This document shows, piece by piece, positions 1 to 7,678 of a DNA stretch of 15,289 nucleotides (its first letter is position 1; every line of letters starts with the position of its first letter). The stretch covers positions 1 through 15,289 of the forward strand of contig CAIYOB010000605.1 in NCBI GenBank assembly GCA_903927685.1, given 5' to 3'. The position numbers and the translations under genes are program-made. Source of the DNA: an uncultured Planctomycetaceae bacterium (GTDB lineage Bacteria > Planctomycetota > Planctomycetia > Pirellulales > Pirellulaceae). The notes under the pieces were generated by a model. That model was not told the DNA's origin, did not search any database, and was given only the letters and a program-made list of their open reading frames with translations.

Positions 1-3000
1 CCAAGTGTTGGCGCCGGCGGCGCTGCGCAGCGCCCCGCTGCCGGAGAATCCCGTTCCATTTAGCGTCAGGGGCTCGGCGTACGCCAGGCCGTTCTGCAGA
101 GACAGCGTGGCTCCACTGTCCACGGTCGTCCCGCCAACAGCCGTTCCCAACGCAGTGGCACTGCCGAGGACGAGAATCCCCTGCTGTACCGTGGTCTCGC
201 CGGCGTACGTGTTGCCGCCGGACAGCGTCAGCGTGCCGCTGCCCGTCTTGGTCAGTCCGAGTGTGCCCGTCCCTGTATCCTGGAGAGTACCGCCGAAACT
301 GCTGGTCTGGTCCTTCAACCCCACGGTTAGCGTTCGCGCGCCCGACCCCGAGTGGTCGACGGAGCCCGAGCCGCTCAGCCCGTTGATGCGTTCGTTGCCG
401 CCAGACAGGTCCAGGGTGCCGTTCACCACGACATTACCCTTGCCGGGCCCGTCGGGGATCTGGTTCGCGTTGTTGGTCACCGGCGCCGAGGTGTTGATGA
501 GCAGCGTCCCGGCGCTAATGATCGTGTCTCCGGCGTAGTCGTTCGTTTGGGCCGTGTTGCTCAGGTTCAAGCGGCCGGCGCCGACCTTGGTCAACCCGCC
601 AGCACCGGTCACTTGGCCGCTCAACGCCAAGACCCCGCCCGCCGCCACGCCAATGCTGGCGTCCGACGCCAGCGTCACGCTGCCGCTGACAGCCGCATTT
701 GCCCCCTCGGCCGTCAGCGCACCGGCGGCGGCGAAGCCCAGACCGTTCAGCACCAACGGTTCCGCAGTGGCGATATTGTTCACGTGCAGCGTCGCGCCGC
801 CGGACACGACCGTATTGTCGCCGGGGCTGCCCAGGGTGGCTTGGTCGCGCAGTTCCAGCGTTCCCGCCGTGACATAGGTGACCCCCGTGTACGAGCTGTC
901 GTGCCGCAAGACCACCGTATCCGCCGTGGTCTTGCTCACCCCGGCGGCGCCGCCCAGGTTGGCATTGACGATCCCCTTTTTCAGCGCGAAGGGACTGGCG
1001 CTGACCAGCGCGTCAGAACCACCGGTGATCGTGCCCTGGGTCAGGGTGACGCCGGCGACCGTCTGAGCCGGGTCACTGCCAGTCAACTCGTTCACGGAGA
1101 ACTCGGCGGTGAGCCCGGCCACCTCGAGCGTGCTGCCGGCCGCGAGTTTGTTCCTGGCCGCCAGTTTCAATGTCCCCGCGGTAACGAGAGTCAGCCCGCT
1201 GTTGGTAAATGGCTGGGCCCCCTGCAGCGTCTGGGTTCCGCTGCCAAGTTTGGTCAGATTCACCGTGCCGCCGGTGTCCGTGACGACCCCCTCGAAGATG
1301 TCGTTGTCGTTTCCCGTGCCGAGGGTCAGTGTCGCCGCGTCCACCGCACTGTTGTCCACCGTCCCGGAACCCGTGAGACCGCTGACCTTCTGGTCGTGAC
1401 CCGCCAAGTCCAGCGTCGCAGACGCGCTGATGTCGAGGGCCCCGATGTCCGCGCCTTCCGGGATCACGCCGCTGGCGCCAAGCCGGAGAGTGCCGGCCGA
1501 GATCGTCGTCTTGCCGTAGCTGTTGTCGGTACTGCCCAGCACGACCGTGCCAGCGCCGACTTTGGTCAAGGCCGAATTATTGGACGACATGACCGGCCCG
1601 GATAGGGTCAGCGTGTCGCCGGAGCCGGGGGCTCCGATACTGCTATTCGCGGTCAGCGTCACCGTGCCCGTGACCGCGGCGGTTCCCGTACCTCGCAGAG
1701 CGCCGCTCCCTGTTTCGCCTTCAATGGAGATTGCCTCCGGCGAAGTCACGTTGTCGATGGTCAGCGTTTCGCCGTCGGTGACCGTCGTGCTCCCGGCCGT
1801 GGTTCCCAACGCGTTCGCGTGGCGGGCCACCAACGTCCCGCTGTTCACGGCGGTCGCTCCCCGGTACGTGTTGTCCCCCGACAGGACCAATTCGCCCGCG
1901 CCGGACTTGGTTATCCCGGCGGGCCCGCTGCTGTCCTGAATCACGCCGGAGATGACCAATTCCTCCGTGGTCACGTTGCTATCGTTGACGCCAAACGTGC
2001 GATTGAAGCCGTTCAAGTCGAGACCGGCGGAGATCGTCGCTGAACCGTTGTGGACAGCGACACTGCCTCGGTTGTAGGTGAACTGCGCCGAGGCCCCTTC
2101 CAGACGCAGCAGCCCACCGCCGACGCTGTCGATGATCTGAGCCGTCAGTCCGGCCACCCCAGGCGCACCGGAACCGAGCGTCAGGCTGTCGATGGCGTCA
2201 GTGTGCCCGGCAAGATCGAGCGTCGCCGTCGCGCCATCGGTTATGGGCTCGAGATACAGTGGGATCTGGTTGCTGGCGTTGTTTGGCAGCACGTCGTCCG
2301 CCCCCAACTTCAGGACGCCATTCTGAATTCTCGTCGCGGCCGTGTAGTTGTTCGCCGGATTGCTCAGCACGAGCGTGCCCGCGCCCAACTTGACGATCCC
2401 CGCAGAGCCGCCGCCGATGGTACCGGACACGCTCAGTGTCCCACTCACGTCGGCGATCAGGTCGAAATTGCCGGCCCCGAACTCGGAAATCGTGATTGCT
2501 CCCGCGTACTCGGCTGAAACCGCACCGTTCTGCAGTCGCAGAACCTTGTTGTCGCCGTTGTTGAGCACGCTGAGAGGTCGGCTGATCGTAATCCCCTGGG
2601 CAAGTTCCATGGTCGAACCTGTAGCGCGCAGTTGCACCGTTCCGGTGCCCACGGCGTTGTTGTGCTCCGCTCGCAACGTGCCGCCGTCGATCAAGGTATC
2701 GCCGCTGTAAGCGTTGTCGCCGCTGAGCGTCAGGGTGTTGGGCCCCGCCTTGGTCAGCCCCCCGCCGCCACTGAGACTCCCGCCGACGGCCAAGTTCCCC
2801 GAGGCAGTGTCGAACGACCTAGTCGCGCTCATCACCATGGCCAAGTTGATCGTCTGCAGGTTGCTGCCATTGTTGGTGACAGCGCCAGTCAACGTGATGG
2901 CGTTGCCGGAAAGGACGAACGAGCTGGCCCCAGCGCTGAACGTGATGGCGGTAAACTGGCGGCCCGCGACCAGGTCGTTGATTGGAGTAAGCCCAGTGCC

Positions 3001-3234
3001 ACCCGCGAATACGAGGGCGTCACCCGAAACTGGAGTCGTTGCATCGCCGTCCCAGTTCGCCGCCGTCGACCACAGACTATCTCCACCACCTCCGTCCCAA
3101 ATTCGCGTCGCTAGCAGCCTGCGGTCTTCCAAGCTCTCAACCAGCAGCTTGCGCTGTCGCTCGCGGCGGTCCTGGCGGCTGCGGCGGCGTTGGGGACGGT
3201 CGGGGCGGCCAAAGAAACGGGAGCCGGAAAACAT
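1..3234 (-). CDS. Autotransporter-associated beta-strand repeat surface protein, LEPR-xLL N-terminus (3' end beyond window)
   Basis: The frame is open from ATG at 3234 to the left edge: 1078 codons with no stop, so the C-terminus is missing. AGGAG at 3243-3247 lies 8 bases before the ATG and supports this start. Residues 1-30 are very Arg-rich, followed by LVESLEDRRLLA at 31-42, the LEPR-xLL type motif that planctomycetes carry on exported proteins in place of a classical signal peptide. The rest is Gly/Thr/Ser/Asn-rich with about eight copies of the PATR module (pattern LTKxGxGTLxLSGxNxYxGxTxVxxGTL, e.g. LTLSGDNAYSG near 170, LVLSGDNTYRG near 450, LTLSGGNTYAGET near 1000). These modules stack as right-handed beta-helix passenger domains. 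The protein is expected outside the cell as an adhesin or matrix protein; that role is inferred from the family. No catalytic domain is visible. Whether a beta-barrel or other anchor follows cannot be seen. The family and export motif are confident, the function is not. Confidence 0.9.
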   Translation of the reverse strand, partial: MFSGSRFFGRPDRPQRRRSRQDRRERQRKLLVESLEDRRLLATRIWDGGGGDSLWSTAANWDGDATTPVSGDALVFAGGTGLTPINDLVAGRQFTAITFSAGASSFVLSGNAITLTGAVTNNGSNLQTINLAMVMSATRSFDTASGNLAVGGSLSGGGGLTKAGPNTLTLSGDNAYSGDTLIDGGTLRAEHNNAVGTGTVQLRATGSTMELAQGITISRPLSVLNNGDNKVLRLQNGAVSAEYAGAITISEFGAGNFDLIADVSGTLSVSGTIGGGSAGIVKLGAGTLVLSNPANNYTAATRIQNGVLKLGADDVLPNNASNQIPLYLEPITDGATATLDLAGHTDAIDSLTLGSGAPGVAGLTAQIIDSVGGGLLRLEGASAQFTYNRGSVAVHNGSATISAGLDLNGFNRTFGVNDSNVTTEELVISGVIQDSSGPAGITKSGAGELVLSGDNTYRGATAVNSGTLVARHANALGTTAGSTTVTDGETLTIDNVTSPEAISIEGETGSGALRGTGTAAVTGTVTLTANSSIGAPGSGDTLTLSGPVMSSNNSALTKVGAGTVVLGSTDNSYGKTTISAGTLRLGASGVIPEGADIGALDISASATLDLAGHDQKVSGLTGSGTVDNSAVDAATLTLGTGNDNDIFEGVVTDTGGTVNLTKLGSGTQTLQGAQPFTNSGLTLVTAGTLKLAARNKLAAGSTLEVAGLTAEFSVNELTGSDPAQTVAGVTLTQGTITGGSDALVSASPFALKKGIVNANLGGAAGVSKTTADTVVLRHDSSYTGVTYVTAGTLELRDQATLGSPGDNTVVSGGATLHVNNIATAEPLVLNGLGFAAAGALTAEGANAAVSGSVTLASDASIGVAAGGVLALSGQVTGAGGLTKVGAGRLNLSNTAQTNDYAGDTIISAGTLLINTSAPVTNNANQIPDGPGKGNVVVNGTLDLSGGNERINGLSGSGSVDHSGSGARTLTVGLKDQTSSFGGTLQDTGTGTLGLTKTGSGTLTLSGGNTYAGETTVQQGILVLGSATALGTAVGGTTVDSGATLSLQNGLAYAEPLTLNGTGFSGSGALRSAAGANTW

Positions 3235-3268
3235 GGGGCTTGCTCCTGGAAAGAGTCGCGGGGGCGTC

Positions 3269-3300
3269 AGTGGTCCGTGGTCAGTTGTGAGTGGTCCGTC
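3269..3300. repeat. Degenerate 7-base tandem repeat
   Basis: Four consecutive heptamers plus a partial fifth can be read in phase: AGTGGTC, CGTGGTC, AGTTGTG, AGTGGTC, then CGTC. The array lies about 35 bases upstream of the surface-protein start, inside its presumed 5' untranslated region. AGTGGTC recurs at 7724-7730 next to another heptamer array. Heptamer arrays of this type are known from cyanobacteria (STRR) and, from memory, are common in planctomycete spacers. Confidence 0.7.
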
Positions 3301-3425
3301 GCGCAGGCGAAGGGGCTTGGCATCGGGAACGAAACACCGGAGCGCAAACGAACGAGGCGACCTGCAAACCGGAATTGGCGTTAGAGTTACCCTAGACACC
3401 CCAGTTTACATCCGAACAGCACGCC

Positions 3426-3453
3426 ATGTTAACGACCGGAAATTCCGTTTCAA
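3426..3453 (-). promoter_or_regulatory. Possible sigma-70-like promoter for the surface-protein gene
   Basis: Read on the minus strand, TTGAAA (3448-3453) and TAACAT (3426-3431) are separated by 16 bases. They match the -35 consensus at 5 of 6 positions and the -10 consensus at 4 of 6. The spacer contains the near-palindrome CGGAAATTCCG. The position is about 190 bases before the ATG at 3234 and in the most AT-rich part of the spacer. This rests on pattern matching only; planctomycete promoters often deviate from this consensus. Confidence 0.3.
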
Positions 3454-3583
3454 GCAGTCGCAACAATAATTAACGGAATTCTTGTAACTCGAGGTTTACT
3501 AATTCTGCCAGTTCTGCCGCGCATTAGGCGACCGCCCGCAGCCAAGGGAGAACCCCGTGACCGATTTCGTTCGACGGCTTCAC

Positions 3584-3697
3584 TTATTCGAGTGCTTCCA
3601 TTCGGATGCGCATCGTCAACGGCGAGATGTATTCGGGCGAGCCTGCGGCGAGACGGGCCGTGACGTAAACCTTCCAGCTTGCCGAGACTGCCTGTCT
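3584..3697 (-). pseudogene. Short coding-like remnant, family unknown
   Basis: Between a TGA (3698-3700) and a TAA (3584-3586) the minus strand reads 38 codons, including SASWKVYVTARLAAGSPEY followed by ISPLTMRIRMEALE. This has a natural amino-acid mix and third-position GC like the neighbouring genes, and it looks like the C-terminal end of a lost protein. No start or ribosome-binding site belongs to it. The upstream minus-strand open frame (3706-3915) is in a different frame, which would fit a decayed gene. The parent family was not recognised. Confidence 0.3.
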
Positions 3698-3858
3698 TCA
3701 GTTTGTTATGCTGCTCCCGCTGCCCAGCCCTCAAGCGTGCCGGACACGCCGCGCAACGTTGACGACGCCGGTTCACCGCCCATGTCACCTCTGCGCCTGT
3801 CGCACATGGAGAATCGTGGGGAGTACGTGCCGTTGTAGGGTAGCACTGACCGCCGCTG

Positions 3859-3878
3859 GTCAACCCAAATCGGTTGAC
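3859..3878. promoter_or_regulatory. Inverted repeat, 7-base arms
   Basis: GTCAACC (3859-3865) and GGTTGAC (3872-3878) are perfect inverted arms around a 6-base centre. There is no T-tract on either side, so a terminator is unlikely. It could be a protein-binding operator or chance. It lies about 110 bases beyond the stop codon of the hydrolase gene. Confidence 0.3.
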
Positions 3879-3945
3879 GATGAATCTCCTCCTCTGTCGC
3901 CAGCCGGAAGCTCACGCCGCGCAGACCGCACGCTCGGCCGAGTCG

Positions 3946-3963
3946 GGGGCGTCCTGGCGCCCC
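3946..3963 (-). terminator. Possible terminator hairpin after the hydrolase operon
   Basis: GGGGCG and CGCCCC form a perfect 6-base stem around a 6-base loop, 24 bases past the stop codon of the minus-strand hydrolase gene. A 10-base palindrome, CTCGGCCGAG, follows immediately. No run of U follows, so this is at best a GC-hairpin or Rho-assisted terminator. In a GC-rich genome such hairpins are frequent by chance. Confidence 0.3.
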
Positions 3964-3987
3964 GCCGTCTGCCAGCCGTGTTGCCGC

Positions 3988-5997
3988 TCATCGCGTCACG
4001 AGGATCACCCAATCGTCGGTGACATCTTCCGGCGGCAGGCCCAGAGCCACCTTGCCGCCGCCCGCGACCGTCGTCACCGAACCTGCTTGCAGCGGTCCGC
4101 CGGAGCGTGGATCGAACCACTGCACGCGGAACGTTCCCGAGGCGCTGGTCAAATCAAGCTCCGCTGTGCCGCCTTGTGGCAGGTAGACCAGGTACACCGT
4201 GCCGGCTTGCGCCAGGCAATACTTGCTGTTGTCGTGCTTGGCGTTGCCGACCAACCCGTCGGCGTTGGCCATGTCCCAGAACGGGACGTCGTGCTCGCGG
4301 AAGAAGTCCAGCGCGATGCGGCAGTAGTCCCACGACCGGTCGCGACTGCGGAAATCCTCGCAGACCAGGTCGTTCTGCGGCAGCTTGTAGCCGAAATAGT
4401 ACTCGACGCCCGCGCCGCCGGCCAGGAGCGTGCCCCAGAGCGTCGCCTTGCGAATGTCATGCAAATCGTAGCTCGGCCCCTCGCCTTCGGTTCGGCCCGG
4501 GAAGCCCGCGTAGCCCGGGTCCGGCGGGACGCCCAGCGACGCCGGATTCTGCTCGTCGTTGGCCACGACCCACGGGCGGCCGGCCTGGGCCGATTCGGTG
4601 ACCCACCGGAGCGTCTGCTGATGGGCGTTGTTCCAGCCGTTCTGCAGCGACGCGCCGGTCAAGACCGAGCGTTCGCCCAACAGTTCCGGATACACCCGAT
4701 CCTGCCAGTTCGGAAACGTGTGGACAACGATCAAGTGATCGTAGGGATCAGTATCGTGAATGTACTGTGCCATCGCCCGCTGCTGGTCGGGCGTTTGCGT
4801 ATTCTCTTCGCCCAGGTTCCAGTTCAGGGCCAGGGCGTAGCCGAAGCGGGCGATCAGTTCGCGGCCATACAGCTTTCGTTCCACGCCCAGATCCCCGCCG
4901 TCCAGCGCGGCGGCGACGGGGCCTTCGCCTGCCTCCTTGCCGTGCCCCCGGTTGTCGTCGATTTCGGTCTCCTGCAGCTTGAAATGCAGGTACAGCCCCA
5001 GTCGCTGGGCATGCTCGAAGACGATCTGCCACTGGTCCAGCTTGGAACAGTCGTAATGCAGCTTGTCGTCCCGCGCCACGAACGGCCAGACGTTGTCACC
5101 GTCCCCGCCGGCGTTGTACGGCAGGAAGGAGAACGCGTTGCAGCCCTTGCCGGCCAGGTAGTTCAGTGCGCCGATCAGCCCCTTCCCGCGGCCCTCCTTC
5201 CAAGTCGGATCACCGGGACGCCAATCCGCAAGATGCGGTTCGTAGCGATGCAACTGCTTGCCCGGCGTCGCCTCGCCGGGGCGCGGCTGGCGGGCCTGGC
5301 CGGCTTGCGTGCCGTCGAAGTCGGCGTAGGCCAGCAGCGTCTCCGGCGCGTCGGGGCCGGCTTTCAAAAAGTAACGCCCGCTACCGGCAAACCGCAAGTG
5401 GTGTTTGCCGACATACTGCAGCCGGCCCTCGCCGCGGAAATCCCGGCCGGTCTTGTCGCTGGACGCGATCTCGAACGAGCCGTTCCGGCCGTCGCAGGCC
5501 GCCACCGGCTGGCCGGCGGCCGAGGCATCGACAGCCACGAGCGGCCCGCGGACGAAGGCCACCTGATAGCTCCATCGCCCCGGCTTGTCCGGCGACAGGT
5601 GCGCTCGCCATTTCGTGCCGGCCCGGGCGGAACTGTTGGCCGCGTCACCATCCGCGGCAAAGTAGCCGGGCACGGCGTGCTGGGGCGTTCCCGACTCGTG
5701 GCGGAAGGTCACCGTCAGCCGGTACTCGGTAAACGGATTCGGATCGTCGTCTGCCTCGCTGGCCAGCGGGCCGTCCAGCGTCAGCGTCACCTTGTGCCAC
5801 TGTTTGAGTTCACCGGAGATGGCGACTTCGCCGCTGCCGTCACCCTGGGCGGCGCCCGCCGGCCGGGACGCAGCGGCGCAGGCGAAGAGCAGCCCCAGAT
5901 GGGCAGCCCAGACCAGCCGGACCGTCGCGTGCCCCACACGGCGGAAGCGTGGGCGGGACGAGCGCTCTCTCAACTGTCGATTCGGGAGCCGTATCAT
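3988..5997 (-). CDS. Secreted DUF5060 glycoside-hydrolase-like protein with collagen-binding-like C-terminal domain
   Basis: This is a 669-residue exported protein, probably a glycosidase of the GH5/GH140-like clan. The start at 5997 is chosen because AAGGA (6005-6009) lies 7 bases upstream and a signal peptide follows at once: an Arg-rich n-region, then VRLVWAAHLGLLFACAAAS, with cleavage near residue 50. An earlier ATG at 6075 would add 26 residues inside the upstream gene. Residues about 58-150 match the beta-sandwich DUF5060 (GELKQWHKVTLTLDGP, later PDKPGRWSYQVAF). Residues about 210-580 look like a TIM barrel. Two candidate acidic catalytic sites are NLGEEN (394-399) and ANDEQN (479-484). 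Residues about 591-669 (YLVYLPQGG, FRVQWFDPRSGG, DWVILV) match the Collagen_bind_2-type domain that often ends such enzymes. It sits 13 bases after the oxidoreductase stop, so the two are probably co-transcribed. The substrate is unknown; which Glu is nucleophile or acid is inferred. Confidence 0.85.
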   Translation of the reverse strand: MIRLPNRQLRERSSRPRFRRVGHATVRLVWAAHLGLLFACAAASRPAGAAQGDGSGEVAISGELKQWHKVTLTLDGPLASEADDDPNPFTEYRLTVTFRHESGTPQHAVPGYFAADGDAANSSARAGTKWRAHLSPDKPGRWSYQVAFVRGPLVAVDASAAGQPVAACDGRNGSFEIASSDKTGRDFRGEGRLQYVGKHHLRFAGSGRYFLKAGPDAPETLLAYADFDGTQAGQARQPRPGEATPGKQLHRYEPHLADWRPGDPTWKEGRGKGLIGALNYLAGKGCNAFSFLPYNAGGDGDNVWPFVARDDKLHYDCSKLDQWQIVFEHAQRLGLYLHFKLQETEIDDNRGHGKEAGEGPVAAALDGGDLGVERKLYGRELIARFGYALALNWNLGEENTQTPDQQRAMAQYIHDTDPYDHLIVVHTFPNWQDRVYPELLGERSVLTGASLQNGWNNAHQQTLRWVTESAQAGRPWVVANDEQNPASLGVPPDPGYAGFPGRTEGEGPSYDLHDIRKATLWGTLLAGGAGVEYYFGYKLPQNDLVCEDFRSRDRSWDYCRIALDFFREHDVPFWDMANADGLVGNAKHDNSKYCLAQAGTVYLVYLPQGGTAELDLTSASGTFRVQWFDPRSGGPLQAGSVTTVAGGGKVALGLPPEDVTDDWVILVTR

Positions 5998-6004
5998 GGC
6001 CGAG

Positions 6005-6009
6005 TCCTT
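6005..6009 (-). promoter_or_regulatory. Ribosome-binding site deciding the hydrolase start
   Basis: AAGGA on the minus strand, 7 bases before the ATG at 5997. It lies between the oxidoreductase stop (6011-6013) and this ATG, and it is the main reason for preferring 5997 over the longer open frame from 6075. Confidence 0.6.
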
Positions 6010-6010
6010 G

Positions 6011-7369
6011 TCAAGCAACGGGATAGACCCAGGGCGCGCGGTATTCGCGCCGCAGCAACTGGTTCGCCTCGTCATCGCCCACGATCACCTCTTTCTCGCC
6101 GTCCCACTGGACGCTGCGGCCCAGTTTCAGGGACAACATGCCCAGCAGGCTGACGTTGGTCGAGCGTTGGACTTCCTCGATATCGCACACCGGCCGCCGG
6201 CCGGTCTGGATCGCCTGCAGAAAGTCGGCCCACAGTTCCTTGATGTTCTGCTCGTCGGGTTGGTGCAGGCTCGGCGCGAACCGCACCGGCTCTTTCCGTC
6301 CATCCACGGGGTAGAACACCGCGCCGTCCCGCCAGCCCATGTGGAACGTGCCCTCGGTGCCGTAGAAATAGCAGCCCACGGTCTCGCCCTTCTCCGCGTT
6401 GTTGCCGGCGAATTGGCGATGCTCCCATGCCAGGGTGAAATCGTCGAACTCGAACGCCGCGACTTGATGGTCGGGGGCGTCGCTCGTCTGCTCCTCGGCG
6501 GTCAGGATCGGCGGGCCCTTGATCGGCCGGCCGCCCGTTGAGAAGACTCTCTTGGGAAACTTGGCGCCGGTGATCCAGAGGACCTGGTCCATCCAGTGAA
6601 TGCCCCAGTCGCCCAAGGTGCCGTTGGCATAGTCCAGGTACTGCCGGAAGCCGCGCGGGTGAATTCCGCCAGACCAAGGGTTGTCAGGATCGCCGTTGAA
6701 CGGCCGCAGCGGGGCCGGGCCGCACCACATGTTCCAGTCGAGTCCCGGGGGCGGCTCGATGTTCTTCCGCGGCTTCTCCGGCCCGCCGCCGTAGTGCACG
6801 AACGAGCGGATCATCCCGATCTTGCCGAGCTTCCCCGAGAGGATGAACTCACGGCCCGCCACATTATGCGGCGAGACGCGGCGGTGCGTCCCGACTTGAA
6901 CGACGCGGCCCGTGGCCCGCGCGGCATTGACCATCGCCCGGCCCTCGCCGATCGTGTGGCAGATCGGCTTTTCCACGTACACGTGGGCGCCCGCCTGCAC
7001 CGCGGCAATCGTCTGCAGCGGATGCCAGTGGTCGGGTGTGCCGACGATCGCGATCTCAGGTTTCTCGCGGTCCAACAGTTCGCGGTAATCGCCGTACTTC
7101 TGCGGTTTCGCCCCCGTCAGCTTCTCGACTTCGTCCGCCGCATTGTTCAGCATCCGCTGGTCGACGTCGCACAGCGCGATCACCTGTGACTGGCCGGCCG
7201 CGATAGCCTCGCGCAAGATGTTCATGCCCCACCAACCGCTCCCGATCAGGGCAGTGCGATACACCTTGCCGGACTTAGGCTGCTCGGCCGCGCCGAGAAT
7301 CGCCGGCACGGCCAGTCCCAGCCCGGCCGCAGCGGTCGAACGCAGGAACAAACGTCGGTTGAGCGTCAT
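6011..7369 (-). CDS. Tat-exported Gfo/Idh/MocA family oxidoreductase
   Basis: The product is 452 residues, the usual size for planctomycete members of this family. The start at 7369 is set by GGGAG (7377-7381) 7 bases upstream and by the Tat signal that begins at once: NRRLFL at residues 4-9, then a hydrophobic stretch to LGAA near 28. A longer frame from 7465 has nothing to support it. The Rossmann nucleotide-binding loop reads ALIGSGWWG (GSGWWG at 43-48). It is followed by GTPDHWH (near 111-116), the family signature EKP (133-135) in VYVEKPICHT, and DWGIHWMD (254-261) in the C-terminal alpha/beta domain. Relatives oxidise or epimerise sugars and inositols with NAD(P); the substrate of exported planctomycete members is mostly unknown. 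It leads an operon with the DUF5060 hydrolase, which suggests work on the sugar that enzyme releases. The family is certain, the reaction is not. Confidence 0.95.
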   Translation of the reverse strand: MTLNRRLFLRSTAAAGLGLAVPAILGAAEQPKSGKVYRTALIGSGWWGMNILREAIAAGQSQVIALCDVDQRMLNNAADEVEKLTGAKPQKYGDYRELLDREKPEIAIVGTPDHWHPLQTIAAVQAGAHVYVEKPICHTIGEGRAMVNAARATGRVVQVGTHRRVSPHNVAGREFILSGKLGKIGMIRSFVHYGGGPEKPRKNIEPPPGLDWNMWCGPAPLRPFNGDPDNPWSGGIHPRGFRQYLDYANGTLGDWGIHWMDQVLWITGAKFPKRVFSTGGRPIKGPPILTAEEQTSDAPDHQVAAFEFDDFTLAWEHRQFAGNNAEKGETVGCYFYGTEGTFHMGWRDGAVFYPVDGRKEPVRFAPSLHQPDEQNIKELWADFLQAIQTGRRPVCDIEEVQRSTNVSLLGMLSLKLGRSVQWDGEKEVIVGDDEANQLLRREYRAPWVYPVA

Positions 7370-7483
7370 GGGAGTTCTCCCGAGGAAAGGTTGAAAGCCG
7401 AGGATCGGGATGCTTGGTTCCCGGAAACCGAGTCTGGGTTTACCATGAAGCGGACCCCGAAACAAGACACCCCTGGCGCGAAA

Positions 7484-7543
7484 GGTGCTTGCGACCTCGC
7501 AGGCCGATCACCCTCGCTCAGGCGAGATGGTCGGACTCGCACC
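7484..7543. other. Segment with strong and mutually exclusive hairpins
   Basis: One fold pairs 7504-7510 with 7528-7534 (7 pairs, one G-U) and 7513-7517 with 7522-7526 (CTCGC/GCGAG) around a TCAG tetraloop, with a small internal loop. A competing fold pairs GGTGC (7484-7488) with GCACC (7539-7543) and CGACC (7492-7496) with GGTCG (7529-7533). The sequence GGTGCTTGCGACCTCGC at 7484-7500 returns with small changes at 7642-7657. It could be a structured leader RNA, a bound DNA element or an intergenic repeat; transcription is not shown. Confidence 0.35.
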
Positions 7544-7603
7544 CCTGGGAAGGTCTGCTCCGCTGGCACGTCCAGGCTGCGGGCCGATTTGCGATGACGG
7601 TGG

Positions 7604-7629
7604 TTCGTTGTGCGTTGCCCGTTGTGTCC
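7604..7629. repeat. Degenerate 7-base tandem repeat (NNCGTTG)
   Basis: Three consecutive heptamers TTCGTTG, TGCGTTG and CCCGTTG occupy 7604-7624, and a decayed TGTCC follows. It is the same period and base flavour as the larger array at 7679-7730. Confidence 0.55.
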
Positions 7630-7678
7630 CTGCGCGGCGCAGGTGTCGCGACCTCGCCGAAACGCCCGAACGCAGGTC

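Larger units (their letters stand above)
3235..3987. other. Non-coding spacer, 753 bases
   Basis: This spacer separates the start of the surface-protein gene from the stop of the DUF5060 hydrolase gene; both genes are on the minus strand. It is less GC-rich around 3400-3520 than the genes. It holds a heptamer repeat (3269-3300), a possible promoter (3426-3453), a short coding-like remnant (3584-3697), an inverted repeat (3859-3878) and a GC hairpin after the hydrolase stop (3946-3963). Small open frames here, such as a GTG-started 93-codon frame at 3557-3838 (plus) with GGGAG just upstream and a GTG-started 69-codon frame at 3706-3915 (minus), have no recognisable family and are not called as genes. 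Confidence 0.6.
7484..7657. repeat. Pair of direct near-repeats
   Basis: GGTGCTTGCGACCTCGC (7484-7500) and GGTGTCGCGACCTCGC (7642-7657) share GGTG and an identical GCGACCTCGC decamer, 142 bases apart. The second copy overlaps the right arm of the inverted repeat at 7629-7643. This may be two copies of a small dispersed element. Confidence 0.4.

Noticed and set aside
352..1605. 417-codon open frame on the plus strand
   Set aside because: It is the reverse complement of the PATR repeat region; the Arg/Gly/Val/Ala-rich translation has no domain.
3874..6153. 759-codon open frame on the plus strand
   Set aside because: It is antisense to the DUF5060 hydrolase and the end of the oxidoreductase gene, both of which have clear domains, starts and ribosome-binding sites. 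Its translation is low in family-like motifs; this is a GC-rich shadow.
7484..7543. tRNA gene
   Set aside because: The hairpins do not form a cloverleaf, and no T-loop (GTTCRANNC) is present.
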